From positions 1 through 42,083 of the forward strand of contig DXHQ01000026.1 in assembly GCA_019113345.1 (NCBI GenBank): a DNA stretch of 42,083 nucleotides. Reading direction: 5' to 3'. The notes below the pieces were generated by a model that was not told the DNA's origin, searched no databases, and saw nothing but the letters and a program-made list of their open reading frames with translations. Position numbers and translations under genes: made by a program. The stretch's first letter is position 1, and each line of letters begins with the position of its first letter. Positions 15,491-24,855 of this stretch are shown one piece after another. Source of the DNA: Candidatus Faecalibacterium intestinigallinarum. GTDB taxonomy: Bacteria; Bacillota; Clostridia; Oscillospirales; Ruminococcaceae.

Positions 15491-16723
15491 TCATCCGCCG
15501 ATCAGCGCCACCGCCACATCGTTGACGTTGGTGCCGGTGGGGCCGGTCATGAGGAGGCCGTCCACGGCCTTGAGGGCGTGGTAGGCGTCGTTGTCGGTCA
15601 GGACGGCGTGGACCTCGAGGCCCCTGGCGGCAAGGGCGGCCAGGGTGTCGCCGTCGGCGTAGCCGCCGGCGGCATCGGTGGGGCCGTCGGTGCCGTCCGA
15701 GCCCACGCTGAACACCGCGGCGGCAAGGCCCGCAAGGCCCGGCACAGCCGCGAGGGCCAGCTCCTGGTTGCGGCCGCCGAGGCCGCGGCCGGTCAGGCGG
15801 ACCACCGTCTCGCCCCCGGCGAGGAAGGCCAGCTTTTCGCCGCTGCCGGCGTGGGTGCGGGCGATGTCGGCCAGGAAGCGGCCGGCCTGGCGTGCCTCGC
15901 AGTCCAGGCAGTCGGTCAGGAGGATGGACCGATAGCCCAGCTTTTCGCAGGCGGCCGCCGCCGCGGCGCAGAGCTGCCGCACGCTGCCGGTGATCTGCGT
16001 TTCGACGTTGGAAAGCTCCTTCGGCGTCTCCTGCCCCAGCAGGGTGCGGGCGGCGTCCGACAGGCGCAGGCTGTACTTTTCGGCGACGGCCAGCGCCTCG
16101 GCGCAGGTGGAGCGGTCGGGGACGGCGGGGCCCGAGGCGATCATGTCCAGCGGGTCACCCAGAATGTCGCTGAGCACGATGCTGTAGACTTTGGCCGGCG
16201 CGCAGGCCAGCGCAAAGCGCCCGCCTTTCACGGCCGAAAGGCGCTTGCGGATGGTGTTCATCTCGACGATGTCCGCCCCGCAGGCCAGCAGCTGCCCGGT
16301 GATGTCCTGCAGCTCTGCGCCGGGCAGCAGCGGCTGCTCGAACAGGGCGCTGCCCCCGCCCGACAGCAGGAACAGGACGGTGTCCTCCGCCGTCAGCCCC
16401 TGCACGAGGCCGAGGGCGGCTGCGGTGGCGGCAAAGCTGTTTTCGTCCGGCACCGGGTGGCCGGCCTCGTAGCAGGTGACGCCGGGGATCTCCCCCTTGA
16501 CATGGCCGTACTTGGTCACCACCACGCCGGCGTCCACCGAGCCGAGGGCCGCGACGGCGGCGTGGGCCATCTGCCAGGCGGCTTTGCCGGCGGCCACCAG
16601 CAGGACCCGCCCGCCGCCGGGGGCAAAGCCCGCCAGCGCGCGGCGGACCGCCGCGTCGGGCAGAACGGCCCGGATGGCCTCGTGGATGACAGCGTCGGCG
16701 TCGGCGCGCAGTTTCTGGTTCAT
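15491..16723 (-). CDS. Glycerate 2-kinase, MOFRL type
   Basis: 410 residues of the DUF4147/MOFRL family (TtuD/GckA). [17 protein letters not shown] (near 38-54), [29 protein letters not shown] and the C-terminal MOFRL block GGRNQELAL...[14 protein letters not shown] are diagnostic. The enzyme converts glycerate to 2-phosphoglycerate with ATP. The start ATG at 16723 has AAAGGAG 10 nt upstream. It is the last gene of the operon, after the aldolase and the tartronate semialdehyde reductase, so it channels the three-carbon product into glycolysis. E. coli uses an unrelated family (GarK) for this step; the MOFRL enzyme is a non-homologous equivalent. Confidence 0.92.
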   Translation of the reverse strand: MNQKLRADADAVIHEAIRAVLPDAAVRRALAGFAPGGGRVLLVAAGKAAWQMAHAAVAALGSVDAGVVVTKYGHVKGEIPGVTCYEAGHPVPDENSFAATAAALGLVQGLTAEDTVLFLLSGGGSALFEQPLLPGAELQDITGQLLACGADIVEMNTIRKRLSAVKGGRFALACAPAKVYSIVLSDILGDPLDMIASGPAVPDRSTCAEALAVAEKYSLRLSDAARTLLGQETPKELSNVETQITGSVRQLCAAAAAACEKLGYRSILLTDCLDCEARQAGRFLADIARTHAGSGEKLAFLAGGETVVRLTGRGLGGRNQELALAAVPGLAGLAAAVFSVGSDGTDGPTDAAGGYADGDTLAALAARGLEVHAVLTDNDAYHALKAVDGLLMTGPTGTNVNDVAVALIGG

Positions 16724-16749
16724 AGGGCGGGCTCCTTTCGTTGGGCGGT

Positions 16750-17649
16750 TTACAGCAGGCCGGCGGCGGTCATGGTCCGGATAAAGCCCTGGCGGGCCGG
16801 GCCTTCGGGGGTGGGCAGGGTGGGCAGGTAGGGCGCGCCCACCTGACGGCCCCGCAGCGCGGCCATGTCCTTGGCCGCCACCGGGAAGCTGGCAGCGTCC
16901 ATCGACAGGCGGACGGGGTTGAGCTTGAACTGCGCCTCCAGGCTGCCGGCCAGGTCGCCGGCGGCATACTTGTTGTAGACGTCGGTGATCAGCTCGGGCA
17001 TGAAGTTGGCCGCGGTGCACACGCCCCCCACCGCCCCGTGGCAGAGGCTGGCGTAGAGCAGGGTATCCTTGCCGCCAAAGACCTTGAAGTCCACGTCGCG
17101 GGTGCGGCGGATGAACTCGGCGGTCTGGGTGATGTCGCCGCTGGTGTCCTTCATCCCGACGATGTTGGGCACCTCGTGGGCCAGCGCGTCCACCAACTGG
17201 GCGCTGAGGGTGTAGCCCACCCGGCCGGGGTTGTTGTAGAGCAGCACCGGGGTGCCGGGCACGCTTTCGGCGATGGTCCTGAAATGGTTGTACAGCTCCG
17301 CATAGGTGGGCTTGAGGAACATGGGCTGCAGCACGCTGACGGCGGCCGCGCCGTTTTGAACGGCCATTTGGGCCAGGCGGCAGCACTTTCTGGTGCTGAT
17401 GGCCCCGATGCCGAAGTAGACCGGCACCCGGCCGGCGGCCTGGTCCACCATGATGCGCAGGCCGCGGGCCATCTCGTCCTCTTCCACCATGTAAAACTCG
17501 CCATTGGAGCCGAAAGCCAGGATGCCGCTGACTCCGCCCTCGATGACGTAGTCGACCTGGGCGCGCTGGCCGGCCTCGTCGATCTTTTCCTCCTCATCGA
17601 TGACGGTCAGGATGGGGACGACGACCCCTTTCATAAAATCGGTGTTCAT
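16750..17649 (-). CDS. DapA/NanA-family class I aldolase, likely for 2-keto-3-deoxyglucarate/5-keto-4-deoxyglucarate
   Basis: 299 residues. The Schiff-base lysine is K167 in GMKDTSGD, the partner tyrosine Y138 in [17 protein letters not shown] replaces the GTTGE of DapA. Relatives make or break pyruvate bonds or dehydrate keto-deoxy sugar acids. Because the operon also encodes galactarate dehydratase, tartronate semialdehyde reductase and glycerate kinase, an aldolase giving pyruvate + tartronate semialdehyde is expected. E. coli uses the HpcH-type GarL instead, so this is a different family in the same slot. A KdgD-like dehydratase (giving ketoglutarate semialdehyde) is the alternative; it would leave the reductase and kinase without substrate. 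Confidence 0.88.
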   Translation of the reverse strand: MNTDFMKGVVVPILTVIDEEEKIDEAGQRAQVDYVIEGGVSGILAFGSNGEFYMVEEDEMARGLRIMVDQAAGRVPVYFGIGAISTRKCCRLAQMAVQNGAAAVSVLQPMFLKPTYAELYNHFRTIAESVPGTPVLLYNNPGRVGYTLSAQLVDALAHEVPNIVGMKDTSGDITQTAEFIRRTRDVDFKVFGGKDTLLYASLCHGAVGGVCTAANFMPELITDVYNKYAAGDLAGSLEAQFKLNPVRLSMDAASFPVAAKDMAALRGRQVGAPYLPTLPTPEGPARQGFIRTMTAAGLL

Positions 17650-17660
17650 GGCGTCCTCCC

Positions 17661-18551
17661 TCAGCGGCCGATCTCAATGCCGGTCAGGTACTCGTAGTAG
17701 TGGGCGATGGCGCTGTGGTCCTTCTGCCCCTCGCCGCGGTTGTGCAGCCACTGCAGGATCTCCTGCACCTCGGCGGTCATGGGCACCGGCGCGCCGACGG
17801 CGTGGGCGCAGTCCAGAACGTTGTTCAGGTCCTTGATGTGCAGGTCGATCTTGAAGCCGGGCTTGTCGTTGCCCTCGATCATCATGGGGGCCTTGGCGTT
17901 CATGACGGTGGAGCCGGCCAGCCCGCCTCTGATGGCGGCAAAGACGGCGTTCGGGTCCACGCCGGCCTTCTGGGCCAGGGTCAGCGCCTCGGCCAGGGCC
18001 TGGATGTTGCAGGCCACGATGATCTGGTTGGCCAGCTTGGTGGTGTTGCCGGCGCCCACCTCGCCGCAGCGGACCACCGAGGCGCCCATGGCGGCGAGGA
18101 TATCCTTGCACTTGTCAAAGACCTCCTGCTTGCCGCCCACCATGAAGGAGAGGGTGCCGTCGATTGCCTTGGGCTCGCCGCCCGAGACGGGGGCGTCCAG
18201 CATCTCGACCCCCTTTTCGGCCAGGGCCGCGGCGATCTCCTTCGAGGCCACCGGGTTGATGGAACTGCAATCAATGAAGACGCTGCCCGGTTTCATGTGG
18301 GAGGCAACGCCGTTATTCGCATCGCCCAGCATGACCTGCTTAACCTGGGGGGAGTTGGGCAGCATGGTGATGACCACGTCGCACGCCTCGCCGATTTCGG
18401 CCTGGGTGGCGCCTTTGGCGCCGGCGGCTTCCAGCTCCGCGACGGGGGCCTGGCTGCGGTTATTCACCAGCAGGTCGCTATAGCCTGCCTTGAGCAGATT
18501 TTTGGCCATGGGCTTGCCCATGATGCCGAGACCGATAAAACCGATTTTCAT
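17661..18551 (-). CDS. garR: Tartronate semialdehyde reductase (2-hydroxy-3-oxopropionate reductase)
   Basis: 296 residues of the beta-hydroxyacid dehydrogenase family. IGFIGLGIMGKPMAKNL at 3-19 is the NAD(P)-binding loop. DAPVSGG (119-125) binds the acid substrate. K172 in GAGNTTKLANQ is the catalytic lysine. The start is the ATG at 18551, preceded by GGGAGG at 7 nt; an earlier in-frame codon lacks a ribosome site. It reduces tartronate semialdehyde to D-glycerate between aldolase and kinase in the galactarate path. Some relatives reduce other beta-hydroxyacids, but the context makes GarR the best call. Confidence 0.92.
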   Translation of the reverse strand: MKIGFIGLGIMGKPMAKNLLKAGYSDLLVNNRSQAPVAELEAAGAKGATQAEIGEACDVVITMLPNSPQVKQVMLGDANNGVASHMKPGSVFIDCSSINPVASKEIAAALAEKGVEMLDAPVSGGEPKAIDGTLSFMVGGKQEVFDKCKDILAAMGASVVRCGEVGAGNTTKLANQIIVACNIQALAEALTLAQKAGVDPNAVFAAIRGGLAGSTVMNAKAPMMIEGNDKPGFKIDLHIKDLNNVLDCAHAVGAPVPMTAEVQEILQWLHNRGEGQKDHSAIAHYYEYLTGIEIGR

Positions 18552-18577
18552 ACAAATACCTCCCAAACGATCTTCTA

Positions 18578-19942
18578 TCAAACAATATAACCCACTGACT
18601 CCAGGCCGTCAAGCAGCAGGTCGACCAGCTCCTCGCTGGGGGCGTTGTCATAGTCCATGGTGTCAAAGACCTGCTGGTAAACGCCGGTGCCGACGCCCTT
18701 GAGCATCTCGTCCTCGAACAGCGGGTCGTGCTCAAAGGCGCAGAAGGACATGATCTTCTTGTTGGCTTCTTCCACCACCGGGTTAATGGCGCCGGCTGCT
18801 TCGGCGGCGGCCAGGCCGGACTTGGAGGCGGGCAGGCCGCAGGCCGAACCCATGATGGCCGCGCCTTCCTCCTCGTTCAGCAGGTAGTTGATCAGCATGG
18901 CGCCCTCCGCCGGGTGCTGGCAGGTCTGGGTGATGGCCAGGCCCATCGAGAGCTTGGTGAAGCCGCCGTTGTAATCGCCGAACTTGATCTCGTCGCCGAC
19001 GGTGAAGCCGGGGCGGTTGGCCTCGTCCAGCGCGTCCTCGTATTTGGGCGCGGAGGAGTCCCACTCGAAGAAGCCCGCCACCTTGCCGGTGATCCACTCG
19101 GCGGACTGATAGACCAGGTTCTCGCCGTTGATGCCGTAATACTTGGGCAGCGGCATCAGGACATGGTGCTCCACCAGGCTGCGGATAAAGTCAAAGCCGG
19201 TGGCGATCTCCTCGCGGGTATAGTTCAGGGTGCAGGTGGCGGGGTCGGCCCAGTTCTTGCCGTAGACCGACTCGAGGTAAAAGACCATCAGGATCATCCG
19301 GTCGTAGCCGGGCAGGTGGAGGGGGTAATAGTCCTCGCCCAGCACGTTCAGGAAGGTCTCGCCGGCGGCATACAGCTCGTCGAGGGTCTTGGGGTAATCG
19401 GTCAGACCGGCCTTGTTGAAGGTGGTCATGTTCCAGTAGAAGATGCGGCCGGTCATCGAGACGGGCACCGCCTGCTGGCTGTCGGCCACAAAGCAGGTGT
19501 TCACCACCGCGTCGTCCCACTGGGAAAAGTCGATGTAGTCGGCGTAATCCCGCAGGTCCATAAAGGTCTGGGCGCTGCTGGAATATTTGTACATCCAGTT
19601 CCAGTTGATCTGGCAGACGTCCTCGCCCACGCCGCCGGCGAATTTGGTGGACATGGAGTCCTCCCAGCCGGTCCAGGCCGAGAAGGTGGGGTTGACGGTG
19701 ATGCTGGGGTGGGACTGCATGAAGGCGTCGATGGCGGCGTTATAGGCCTCGTGGCGGGACTCGCCGCCCCACCAGCTGATGCTGAGGGAGACGTCGCCCT
19801 CGGCAGGGGCGGTGGAGACCGAAGCGGGGGCCGAGACGGCAGACGAAGAGCCGCTGCCGCCGCAGGCGGCCAACAGGCCGGCCGCACCGGCTGCGCCGGC
19901 GGCCTTGAGGAAATTGCGGCGGGTGATCATGGTGGTGCGCAT
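18578..19942 (-). CDS. Orphan ABC sugar-type substrate-binding lipoprotein with Tat signal
   Basis: 454 residues. The N-terminus has the twin-arginine motif TRRNFLK, an Ala-rich core and the lipobox LLAACG, then a Ser/Ala/Pro linker. The rest is a family 1 extracellular binding protein (WWGGESRHEAYNAAIDAFMQ, FYWNMTTFNKAG, and the C-terminal LINYLLNEEEGAA block). Such proteins deliver oligosaccharides or sugar acids to an MsmFG-type permease, but no permease or ATPase gene is present in the operon. It sits between galactarate dehydratase and GarR, so galactarate or an oligogalacturonide is the likely ligand. AAGGAGG precedes the ATG at 8 nt. It may share a permease encoded elsewhere. Confidence 0.88.
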   Translation of the reverse strand: MRTTMITRRNFLKAAGAAGAAGLLAACGGSGSSSAVSAPASVSTAPAEGDVSLSISWWGGESRHEAYNAAIDAFMQSHPSITVNPTFSAWTGWEDSMSTKFAGGVGEDVCQINWNWMYKYSSSAQTFMDLRDYADYIDFSQWDDAVVNTCFVADSQQAVPVSMTGRIFYWNMTTFNKAGLTDYPKTLDELYAAGETFLNVLGEDYYPLHLPGYDRMILMVFYLESVYGKNWADPATCTLNYTREEIATGFDFIRSLVEHHVLMPLPKYYGINGENLVYQSAEWITGKVAGFFEWDSSAPKYEDALDEANRPGFTVGDEIKFGDYNGGFTKLSMGLAITQTCQHPAEGAMLINYLLNEEEGAAIMGSACGLPASKSGLAAAEAAGAINPVVEEANKKIMSFCAFEHDPLFEDEMLKGVGTGVYQQVFDTMDYDNAPSEELVDLLLDGLESVGYIV

Positions 19943-19982
19943 GGTGTTGTCCTCCTTGGTTTGATTTCTATATCGTCCCGGC

Positions 19983-21503
19983 TCAGGTGATGGGCGCGGG
20001 ATTAAAGATGCACATATCGTTGTGGAAGCCGTACTGGTCGCTGTAGGGCTGTTTTGTGCCGCTGGCTACGTCCAGGATCATGTTGAAGATCTCTTCGCCC
20101 ACCTCGGCGATGGTCTTTTCGCCGGTGGCGACGCCGCCGGCCGAGATGTCGATCAGGTCGAACCAGTGTTCCTTCATCTCGTTGCGGCTGCACACCTTGA
20201 TGACGGGGGCGACGTCCAGCCCGTAGGGGGTGCCGCGGCCGGTCATAAAGACCTGCAGGCCGATGCCGCTGGCCACCTGGCAGGGGCCGCAGACGATGTC
20301 GGAGGCGGGGGTGGCGGCAAAGATCATGCCGTGCTTCGTGGGCTTCTCGGCCGGGGAGAGCACCTCCACGATGGGGGAGGCGCCGCTCTTTGCGATGGAG
20401 CCCATCGCCTTTTCGACGATGTTGGCCAGGCCCCCCTTCTTGTTGCCGGGGGTGGGGTTGGCGTCCCGGTCCACCCCGCCCTGCGCGAGGTAGTCGTCGT
20501 ACCACTGCATCTCGGCGGCCAGCTTGTCCCGCACCTCGGCGCTGACGCAGCGGGCGGCCAGCATCTGCACGCCGTCCCGCACCTCGGTCACCTCGCTGAA
20601 CAGGACGGTGGCCCCGCCCTTGACCAGCATATCGGCGGCGTAGCCGGCCGAGGGGTTGGCGGTGATGCCCGAGAAGGCGTCCGACCCGCCGCACTGCATC
20701 CCGATCAGCAGCTCGCTGAGGGGCAGTTTCTCCCGCCGGCGCAGGTTGAGCTTTTGCAGCTTCTTGTCCGCCATATCCAGGATGGCCTGCATCATGGCGT
20801 CGTGGCCGGCGAAGTCCTGCAAGGTCAGGCAGTTGTCGGGGGTGATGTCCTCGGGGGGCAGGACGCGGTCGTAGGTCAGCTTTTCGCAGCCGAGGCCCAC
20901 CACCATGATCTCGCCGCCGAAGTTGGGGTGCCGGATGACATTGGCGATGGCCCGGATGGGGATGGGGGCCAGCGGCGCGTTGATGGCCACCCCGCAGCCG
21001 TAGGGGTGGGTGATGGCCACCACCCCGTCCACGTTGGGGTACTTGGGCAGCAGCTCCCGTTTGATCCGCTCCACCGCCACCCGCACGACGCCGGCGGCGC
21101 ACTGGACGGTGGTGACGATGCCCAGCAGGTTCCGGGTGCCGGCGGGGCCGGTCTTGTTGCGGTAGCCCAGCCAGGTGGTGCGGGTGGGGCTGGGCAGCTG
21201 CTCCGGCGTTTTGAGGTTGGTGCCCCAGGGCAGGTTCGCAAGGGCCGGGCTTTGGGGCAGTTCGAGCATATGCTCGTTGATCCAGCTGCCGGCCGGGATG
21301 TTGTTTTTGGCGTAGCCCAGCACCACCCCGTAGCGGATGATCTTGCCCCCGGCGGGGATGTTGTGCAGGGCGATCTTGTGCGCCTGGGGGATGGGCTCCC
21401 GGGTGACGACGCCGCTTTCCAGCGTGGCGCCGGCGGGCAGGTCGTGCACCGCCACCGCCACATTGTCGCTGTCTTTGATCTGAATGCTCAGGCGTTCGGA
21501 CAT
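19983..21503 (-). CDS. garD: Galactarate dehydratase (UxaA/GarD family)
   Basis: 506 residues. An N-terminal SAF domain (about 5-85) precedes the UxaA/GarD catalytic region. THPYGCG, GLGCEK, GMQCGGSDAFSG and GLQVFMTGRGTPYG are family blocks with the metal-site cysteines. The end HNDMCIFNPAPIT is the GarD-type C-terminus (E. coli GarD ends LFNPAPVT), which separates it from altronate dehydratase. The start ATG at 21503 is 6 nt after GAGGTG; a GTG three codons earlier overlaps that site. It removes water from galactarate to give 5-keto-4-deoxyglucarate. It follows the GH105 gene by 10 bp. Confidence 0.9.
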   Translation of the reverse strand: MSERLSIQIKDSDNVAVAVHDLPAGATLESGVVTREPIPQAHKIALHNIPAGGKIIRYGVVLGYAKNNIPAGSWINEHMLELPQSPALANLPWGTNLKTPEQLPSPTRTTWLGYRNKTGPAGTRNLLGIVTTVQCAAGVVRVAVERIKRELLPKYPNVDGVVAITHPYGCGVAINAPLAPIPIRAIANVIRHPNFGGEIMVVGLGCEKLTYDRVLPPEDITPDNCLTLQDFAGHDAMMQAILDMADKKLQKLNLRRREKLPLSELLIGMQCGGSDAFSGITANPSAGYAADMLVKGGATVLFSEVTEVRDGVQMLAARCVSAEVRDKLAAEMQWYDDYLAQGGVDRDANPTPGNKKGGLANIVEKAMGSIAKSGASPIVEVLSPAEKPTKHGMIFAATPASDIVCGPCQVASGIGLQVFMTGRGTPYGLDVAPVIKVCSRNEMKEHWFDLIDISAGGVATGEKTIAEVGEEIFNMILDVASGTKQPYSDQYGFHNDMCIFNPAPIT

Positions 21504-21513
21504 GATGTTCACC

Positions 21514-22605
21514 TCATTTGCGCCGCAGCTGCTCGCTGACGGCCATCATGCAGGCGGCGGCGCCGTGCTGGTTGTCCGCCATCTGCTTTTCACGGATGTA
21601 GTAACCGGGGGTGCCGGTGCGGTCGGTGCGGTGGTCCGGCCCCGGCCCGAGGCCCGCGCTGGCGCAGATGCCGCAGAGGGTCCGGCCGCCCGACGGGGCG
21701 AGGTAGGCCGTGCGTATCCCGTCCAGAATATCGCTGCCGGTCTGCCCGCAGGCGGGGGGCAGCATTTCCAGCCGCGCGCCCTTCATCAGGGCGTAGGCCG
21801 CCATGGCGCTGCCGGAGGTCTCGGGGTAGTTGCCGGGCAGGCCGGGCAGGTCCACCACCTGGAGGAACAGCCCCGTTGCCTTGTCCCGATAGGGCAGCAG
21901 CCCTTCCACGGCGTTTTGGAGCAGGGCGGCCAGCTCTCCGGCGCGGGGGGTGTGGGCGCGGGCCAGCTCGTAGGTGTCGGCCAGCGCCATCAGGAACCAC
22001 CCCTCGGCCCGCAGCCAGACCGCCGGGCTTTGACCGGTGGCCGGGTCGGCCCAGCCGGCCTGACGGGAACAGTCGTTGGCGTGGCGGTACAGCCCCTTTG
22101 CCTCGTCCCAGAGCAGGCGGTGGGCGCTGGCGAACTGATCCAGAATGTCGTCCCAGCCGTCCGCGCCGTACTCGTCCAGACAGGCGGCGTAAAAGGGCAT
22201 GGCCATGTACAGGCCGTCCAGCCAGACCTGATGGGGGTAGATGTCCTTGTGCCAGAAGTTTCCGGTGACGGTGCGGGGGTAATCCGCCAGCATCCGGAAG
22301 GCGGCTTGCACACCGCGGGCATAGCGCGCCTCGCCGGTCAGCTGCCCCAGGATGCGCAGCGACTTGCCAAAGCTGACCTTGTCCAGATTGTGCTCCCCCG
22401 GCTGCCAGCCGGTCACGTGGCCGGCATCGTCCATCAGGAAGGGGGCGCTGGCCCGGATGGGTTCCAGCCACCGCGCCTCTCCGGTGGCGCCGTACAGGTC
22501 ATAGGCGCCCACCACGCAGAGATCGTCTTTATAGTTCCAGGGCTTTTCCCGCAAAAACTGCGGAAATGTTTCCCTCAGATAGGTCGCAAAGTAGTCCAGC
22601 CACAT
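21514..22605 (-). CDS. GH105 unsaturated rhamnogalacturonyl/galacturonyl hydrolase (YteR-like)
   Basis: 363 residues of the alpha/alpha-six-barrel GH88/105 type. HQVWLDGLYMAMPF places the catalytic Asp at D130, matching D143 of B. subtilis YteR. AEGWFLMALADTYE and the C-terminal DNQHGAAACMMA region are typical. It has no signal peptide and should act in the cytoplasm on short unsaturated uronides. ATG with AAAGGAG at 7 nt. It lies between GH28 and galactarate dehydratase and links pectin breakdown to the sugar-acid branch. Confidence 0.9.
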   Translation of the reverse strand: MWLDYFATYLRETFPQFLREKPWNYKDDLCVVGAYDLYGATGEARWLEPIRASAPFLMDDAGHVTGWQPGEHNLDKVSFGKSLRILGQLTGEARYARGVQAAFRMLADYPRTVTGNFWHKDIYPHQVWLDGLYMAMPFYAACLDEYGADGWDDILDQFASAHRLLWDEAKGLYRHANDCSRQAGWADPATGQSPAVWLRAEGWFLMALADTYELARAHTPRAGELAALLQNAVEGLLPYRDKATGLFLQVVDLPGLPGNYPETSGSAMAAYALMKGARLEMLPPACGQTGSDILDGIRTAYLAPSGGRTLCGICASAGLGPGPDHRTDRTGTPGYYIREKQMADNQHGAAACMMAVSEQLRRK

Positions 22606-22619
22606 GGCGTTTCTCCTTT

Positions 22620-24668
22620 TTACAGGCCGGCGAAGTCGGCCACACGGTCCAGGATGACGGCCCCCTCCTCCCGGCTGACCAGGCGTTTGGGCGCAAAGCG
22701 GCCCGCCGCGTCGAGGGTCATGAAGCCGAAGTAGAGGGCGCGGGCGGCGTTGGTGCCGTAGTTGGCCGCCACCTCGGCGGCGTCGGCGCAGTCCGGCATG
22801 GTGCTGGAGGCGTTGCGGTAGCAGACGCCGCAGGCCTGCATGGCCACGGTGGCCATCTCCTGCCGGGTGACCAGCCGCCCGGGGTCGAAGCGGCCCTCTT
22901 CCAGCGGGAAGAAGCCGTTCGCCGCCGCCGCGCCGGCGGCCGGGTCGCCGCAGTCGGCGGGCTGGACGGCGGGCAGGGCGGGATCAGCCAGGGGCAGCAG
23001 CATCTCGGCCAGCTCCAGCCGGGTGACCGGCCGCGCCGGGTCGGGCAGGTCGGGGGAAGGCAGCATCCCGCGGCAGCACAGCCGGGCCGCAGCGGAGAGG
23101 GGCGTGCCGGCCGGCAGCACCCGGTAGGGGATGCTTTGGGCCCGGCTGCCCGCCTCGTCCAGAGCGGTGACCCGCAGCCAGCGGGCCCCGGGCGGGACGG
23201 CGAGGCGTTCCCCCTCGCCGCAGCCGCGCCAGTCCTTGCCGTCGGACGATGCCTCCCACACAAAGCGGAGGGGCCGTTCTGCCCCGCAGCTGACGGCGCT
23301 GGCCGTCACCGTCCCGCCCGGGACCGGCAGGCCCAGGATGCGGGCGTAGCCCGGCCGGGGGTAGCGTTTGCCGTTGATGGTCACATCTTCCAGCACGGCG
23401 TCCTGCCAGTGGGCGGCCCGCAGCTCCCGGAGGACGCCGTCGATCCGGATCTGCCGCAGCACCAGCCCGGTGATGGGCACCTCGGGGAAGGCCTCGAGGA
23501 AGATGCCGTAATCCCCGCCGTGGGCGGTGATGTTCTCGATGGTGATATCCCGGAAGGTGGGCAGGCAGTCGCCGCTGCGGCCGTCCTCATACAGCATGGT
23601 GCCGTGGACGGCGGCCCCGTGGACGTGCTCCATCACGCTGTCCCGCAGGACCACCTGATGGACGCAGCCGCCCCGCCGGGCGTTGGTCTTAAAGCGCAGG
23701 GCGTAGGTCAGGTGGGGGCTGGAAAAGCGGTTCCCGCTGGCTACCACCCGGCAGATGCCGCCCGACATCTCGCTGCCCAGAGCGATGCCGCCGTGGCCGT
23801 CCGCAAAGTCGTTCGATTCGATCAGGACGTCCCGGCAGGGCAGGTTCGCCTCCCGGCCGTCCCGGTCCCGCCCCGACTTGAGGCTGATGCAGTCGTCGCC
23901 GGTGTCGAAGCGGCAGTTCTTGATCCAGACGCCCTGGCAGCTCTCGGGGTCGCAGCCGTCGTTGTTGGGACCGTGGCTGGACAGGGTCACCCCGTCCACC
24001 GTGACGCTCTGGCACTGCACCGGGTTGAGCTGCCACATGGGGCTGTTTTTCAGGGTGACGCCCTGCAGCAGCACCCGCCGGCAGCGGATGAACTGGACGA
24101 AGTTGGGCCGCAGCCACCGTCCCTGTCCGAAAAAGCGCTGGCTCACCGGGACGCCCTCCTGGTTCATCCTGCGCAGGGCCGCCCGGGCGGGGGCCTGCAG
24201 GTCGGGTCTGTCGTCCGACCAGGCCTCTTCGACCTGGTGGTGCCAGTTCCACCAGTGCTCGGCGTCCGCCCCGCCGTCCAGCACGCCGGGGCCGGTGACG
24301 GCGATGTCGGCGGTGTCGCAGGCGTAGAGCAGGGCGCTGTAGTTGTAGCAGGGGGTGGCCTCCCAGTGGGCGTAGACCAGGGGGTAGTTCCGCTCCGGGT
24401 CCTCGGGGGTGAAGCAGAGCCGCGTCTCGGGGGAGGCAAGGCGCAGCTCGACCCCGTCCTTCAGCCGCAGCGCGCCGGTCGTGTAGACGCCGGGGCCCAG
24501 TTCCAGTACGCCGCCCCCCGCCGCGCTGAGGGCGTCGATGGCCTGCTGCAGCTGTTCGGTCTGTAGCTGCCCGGGCGCGGGGGCGACGGCCAGCCGGCCC
24601 GGCCCGATGCGGGGCGGCGCGATGCCGGCCAAGATCTCCCGGCGCAGCTGTTCGGCGCTGCTTACCAT
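22620..24668 (-). CDS. GH28 polygalacturonase-type hydrolase with C-terminal SLH repeats
   Basis: 682 residues from the ATG at 24668. The GH28 right-handed helix carries PNNDGCD (D237, D240), TGDDCIS (D258, D259), GHGG (H292) and RFKT, the complete catalytic set. A Fn3/Ig-like region follows (about 480-545). Then come three SLH-like repeats (about 550-682; FDPGRLVTRQEMATVA and FAPKRLVSREEGAVIL are clear). SLH repeats normally anchor exported proteins to the cell wall, yet no signal peptide is visible. The ATG itself has no ribosome site; it overlaps the stop of an 18-codon upstream frame that does. It cleaves oligogalacturonides. See the finding on its start. Confidence 0.88.
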   Translation of the reverse strand: MVSSAEQLRREILAGIAPPRIGPGRLAVAPAPGQLQTEQLQQAIDALSAAGGGVLELGPGVYTTGALRLKDGVELRLASPETRLCFTPEDPERNYPLVYAHWEATPCYNYSALLYACDTADIAVTGPGVLDGGADAEHWWNWHHQVEEAWSDDRPDLQAPARAALRRMNQEGVPVSQRFFGQGRWLRPNFVQFIRCRRVLLQGVTLKNSPMWQLNPVQCQSVTVDGVTLSSHGPNNDGCDPESCQGVWIKNCRFDTGDDCISLKSGRDRDGREANLPCRDVLIESNDFADGHGGIALGSEMSGGICRVVASGNRFSSPHLTYALRFKTNARRGGCVHQVVLRDSVMEHVHGAAVHGTMLYEDGRSGDCLPTFRDITIENITAHGGDYGIFLEAFPEVPITGLVLRQIRIDGVLRELRAAHWQDAVLEDVTINGKRYPRPGYARILGLPVPGGTVTASAVSCGAERPLRFVWEASSDGKDWRGCGEGERLAVPPGARWLRVTALDEAGSRAQSIPYRVLPAGTPLSAAARLCCRGMLPSPDLPDPARPVTRLELAEMLLPLADPALPAVQPADCGDPAAGAAAANGFFPLEEGRFDPGRLVTRQEMATVAMQACGVCYRNASSTMPDCADAAEVAANYGTNAARALYFGFMTLDAAGRFAPKRLVSREEGAVILDRVADFAGL

Positions 24669-24718
24669 AGGCGCCGCCGGAACGGAAGCGACACTTCGCC
24701 TGTTGTCAAAATCGTCAC
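24662..24718 (-). CDS. Short upstream frame coupled to the GH28 gene (18 codons)
   Basis: A GTG at 24718 stands 7 nt after AAAGGAGGG, the strongest ribosome site here. It reads MTILTTGEVSLPFRRRLW and stops at TAA, which overlaps the GH28 ATG (ATGGTAA). It is either a translational-coupling leader or the start of the GH28 protein separated by a frameshift. Confidence 0.5.
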   Translation of the reverse strand: MTILTTGEVSLPFRRRLW

Positions 24719-24782
24719 AGCAAAACCCTCCTTTTTGTTTGGGCATTTCTTGGATGGCGGGGTATTTCTGCTTTATAGCACC

Positions 24783-24788
24783 ATTATA
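24783..24788 (-). promoter_or_regulatory. -10 box of the pectin/galactarate operon
   Basis: TATAAT on the minus strand with no recognisable -35 at 17 bp (TCGAAT). This is typical of promoters that need an activator, here presumably the divergent LysR-type protein. Confidence 0.5.
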
Positions 24789-24855
24789 CCGCCCTTTTTG
24801 CCGGGATTCGATACACAAAAAGTCAAGCTCTTCATAACATTTTGCTCACAATAGA

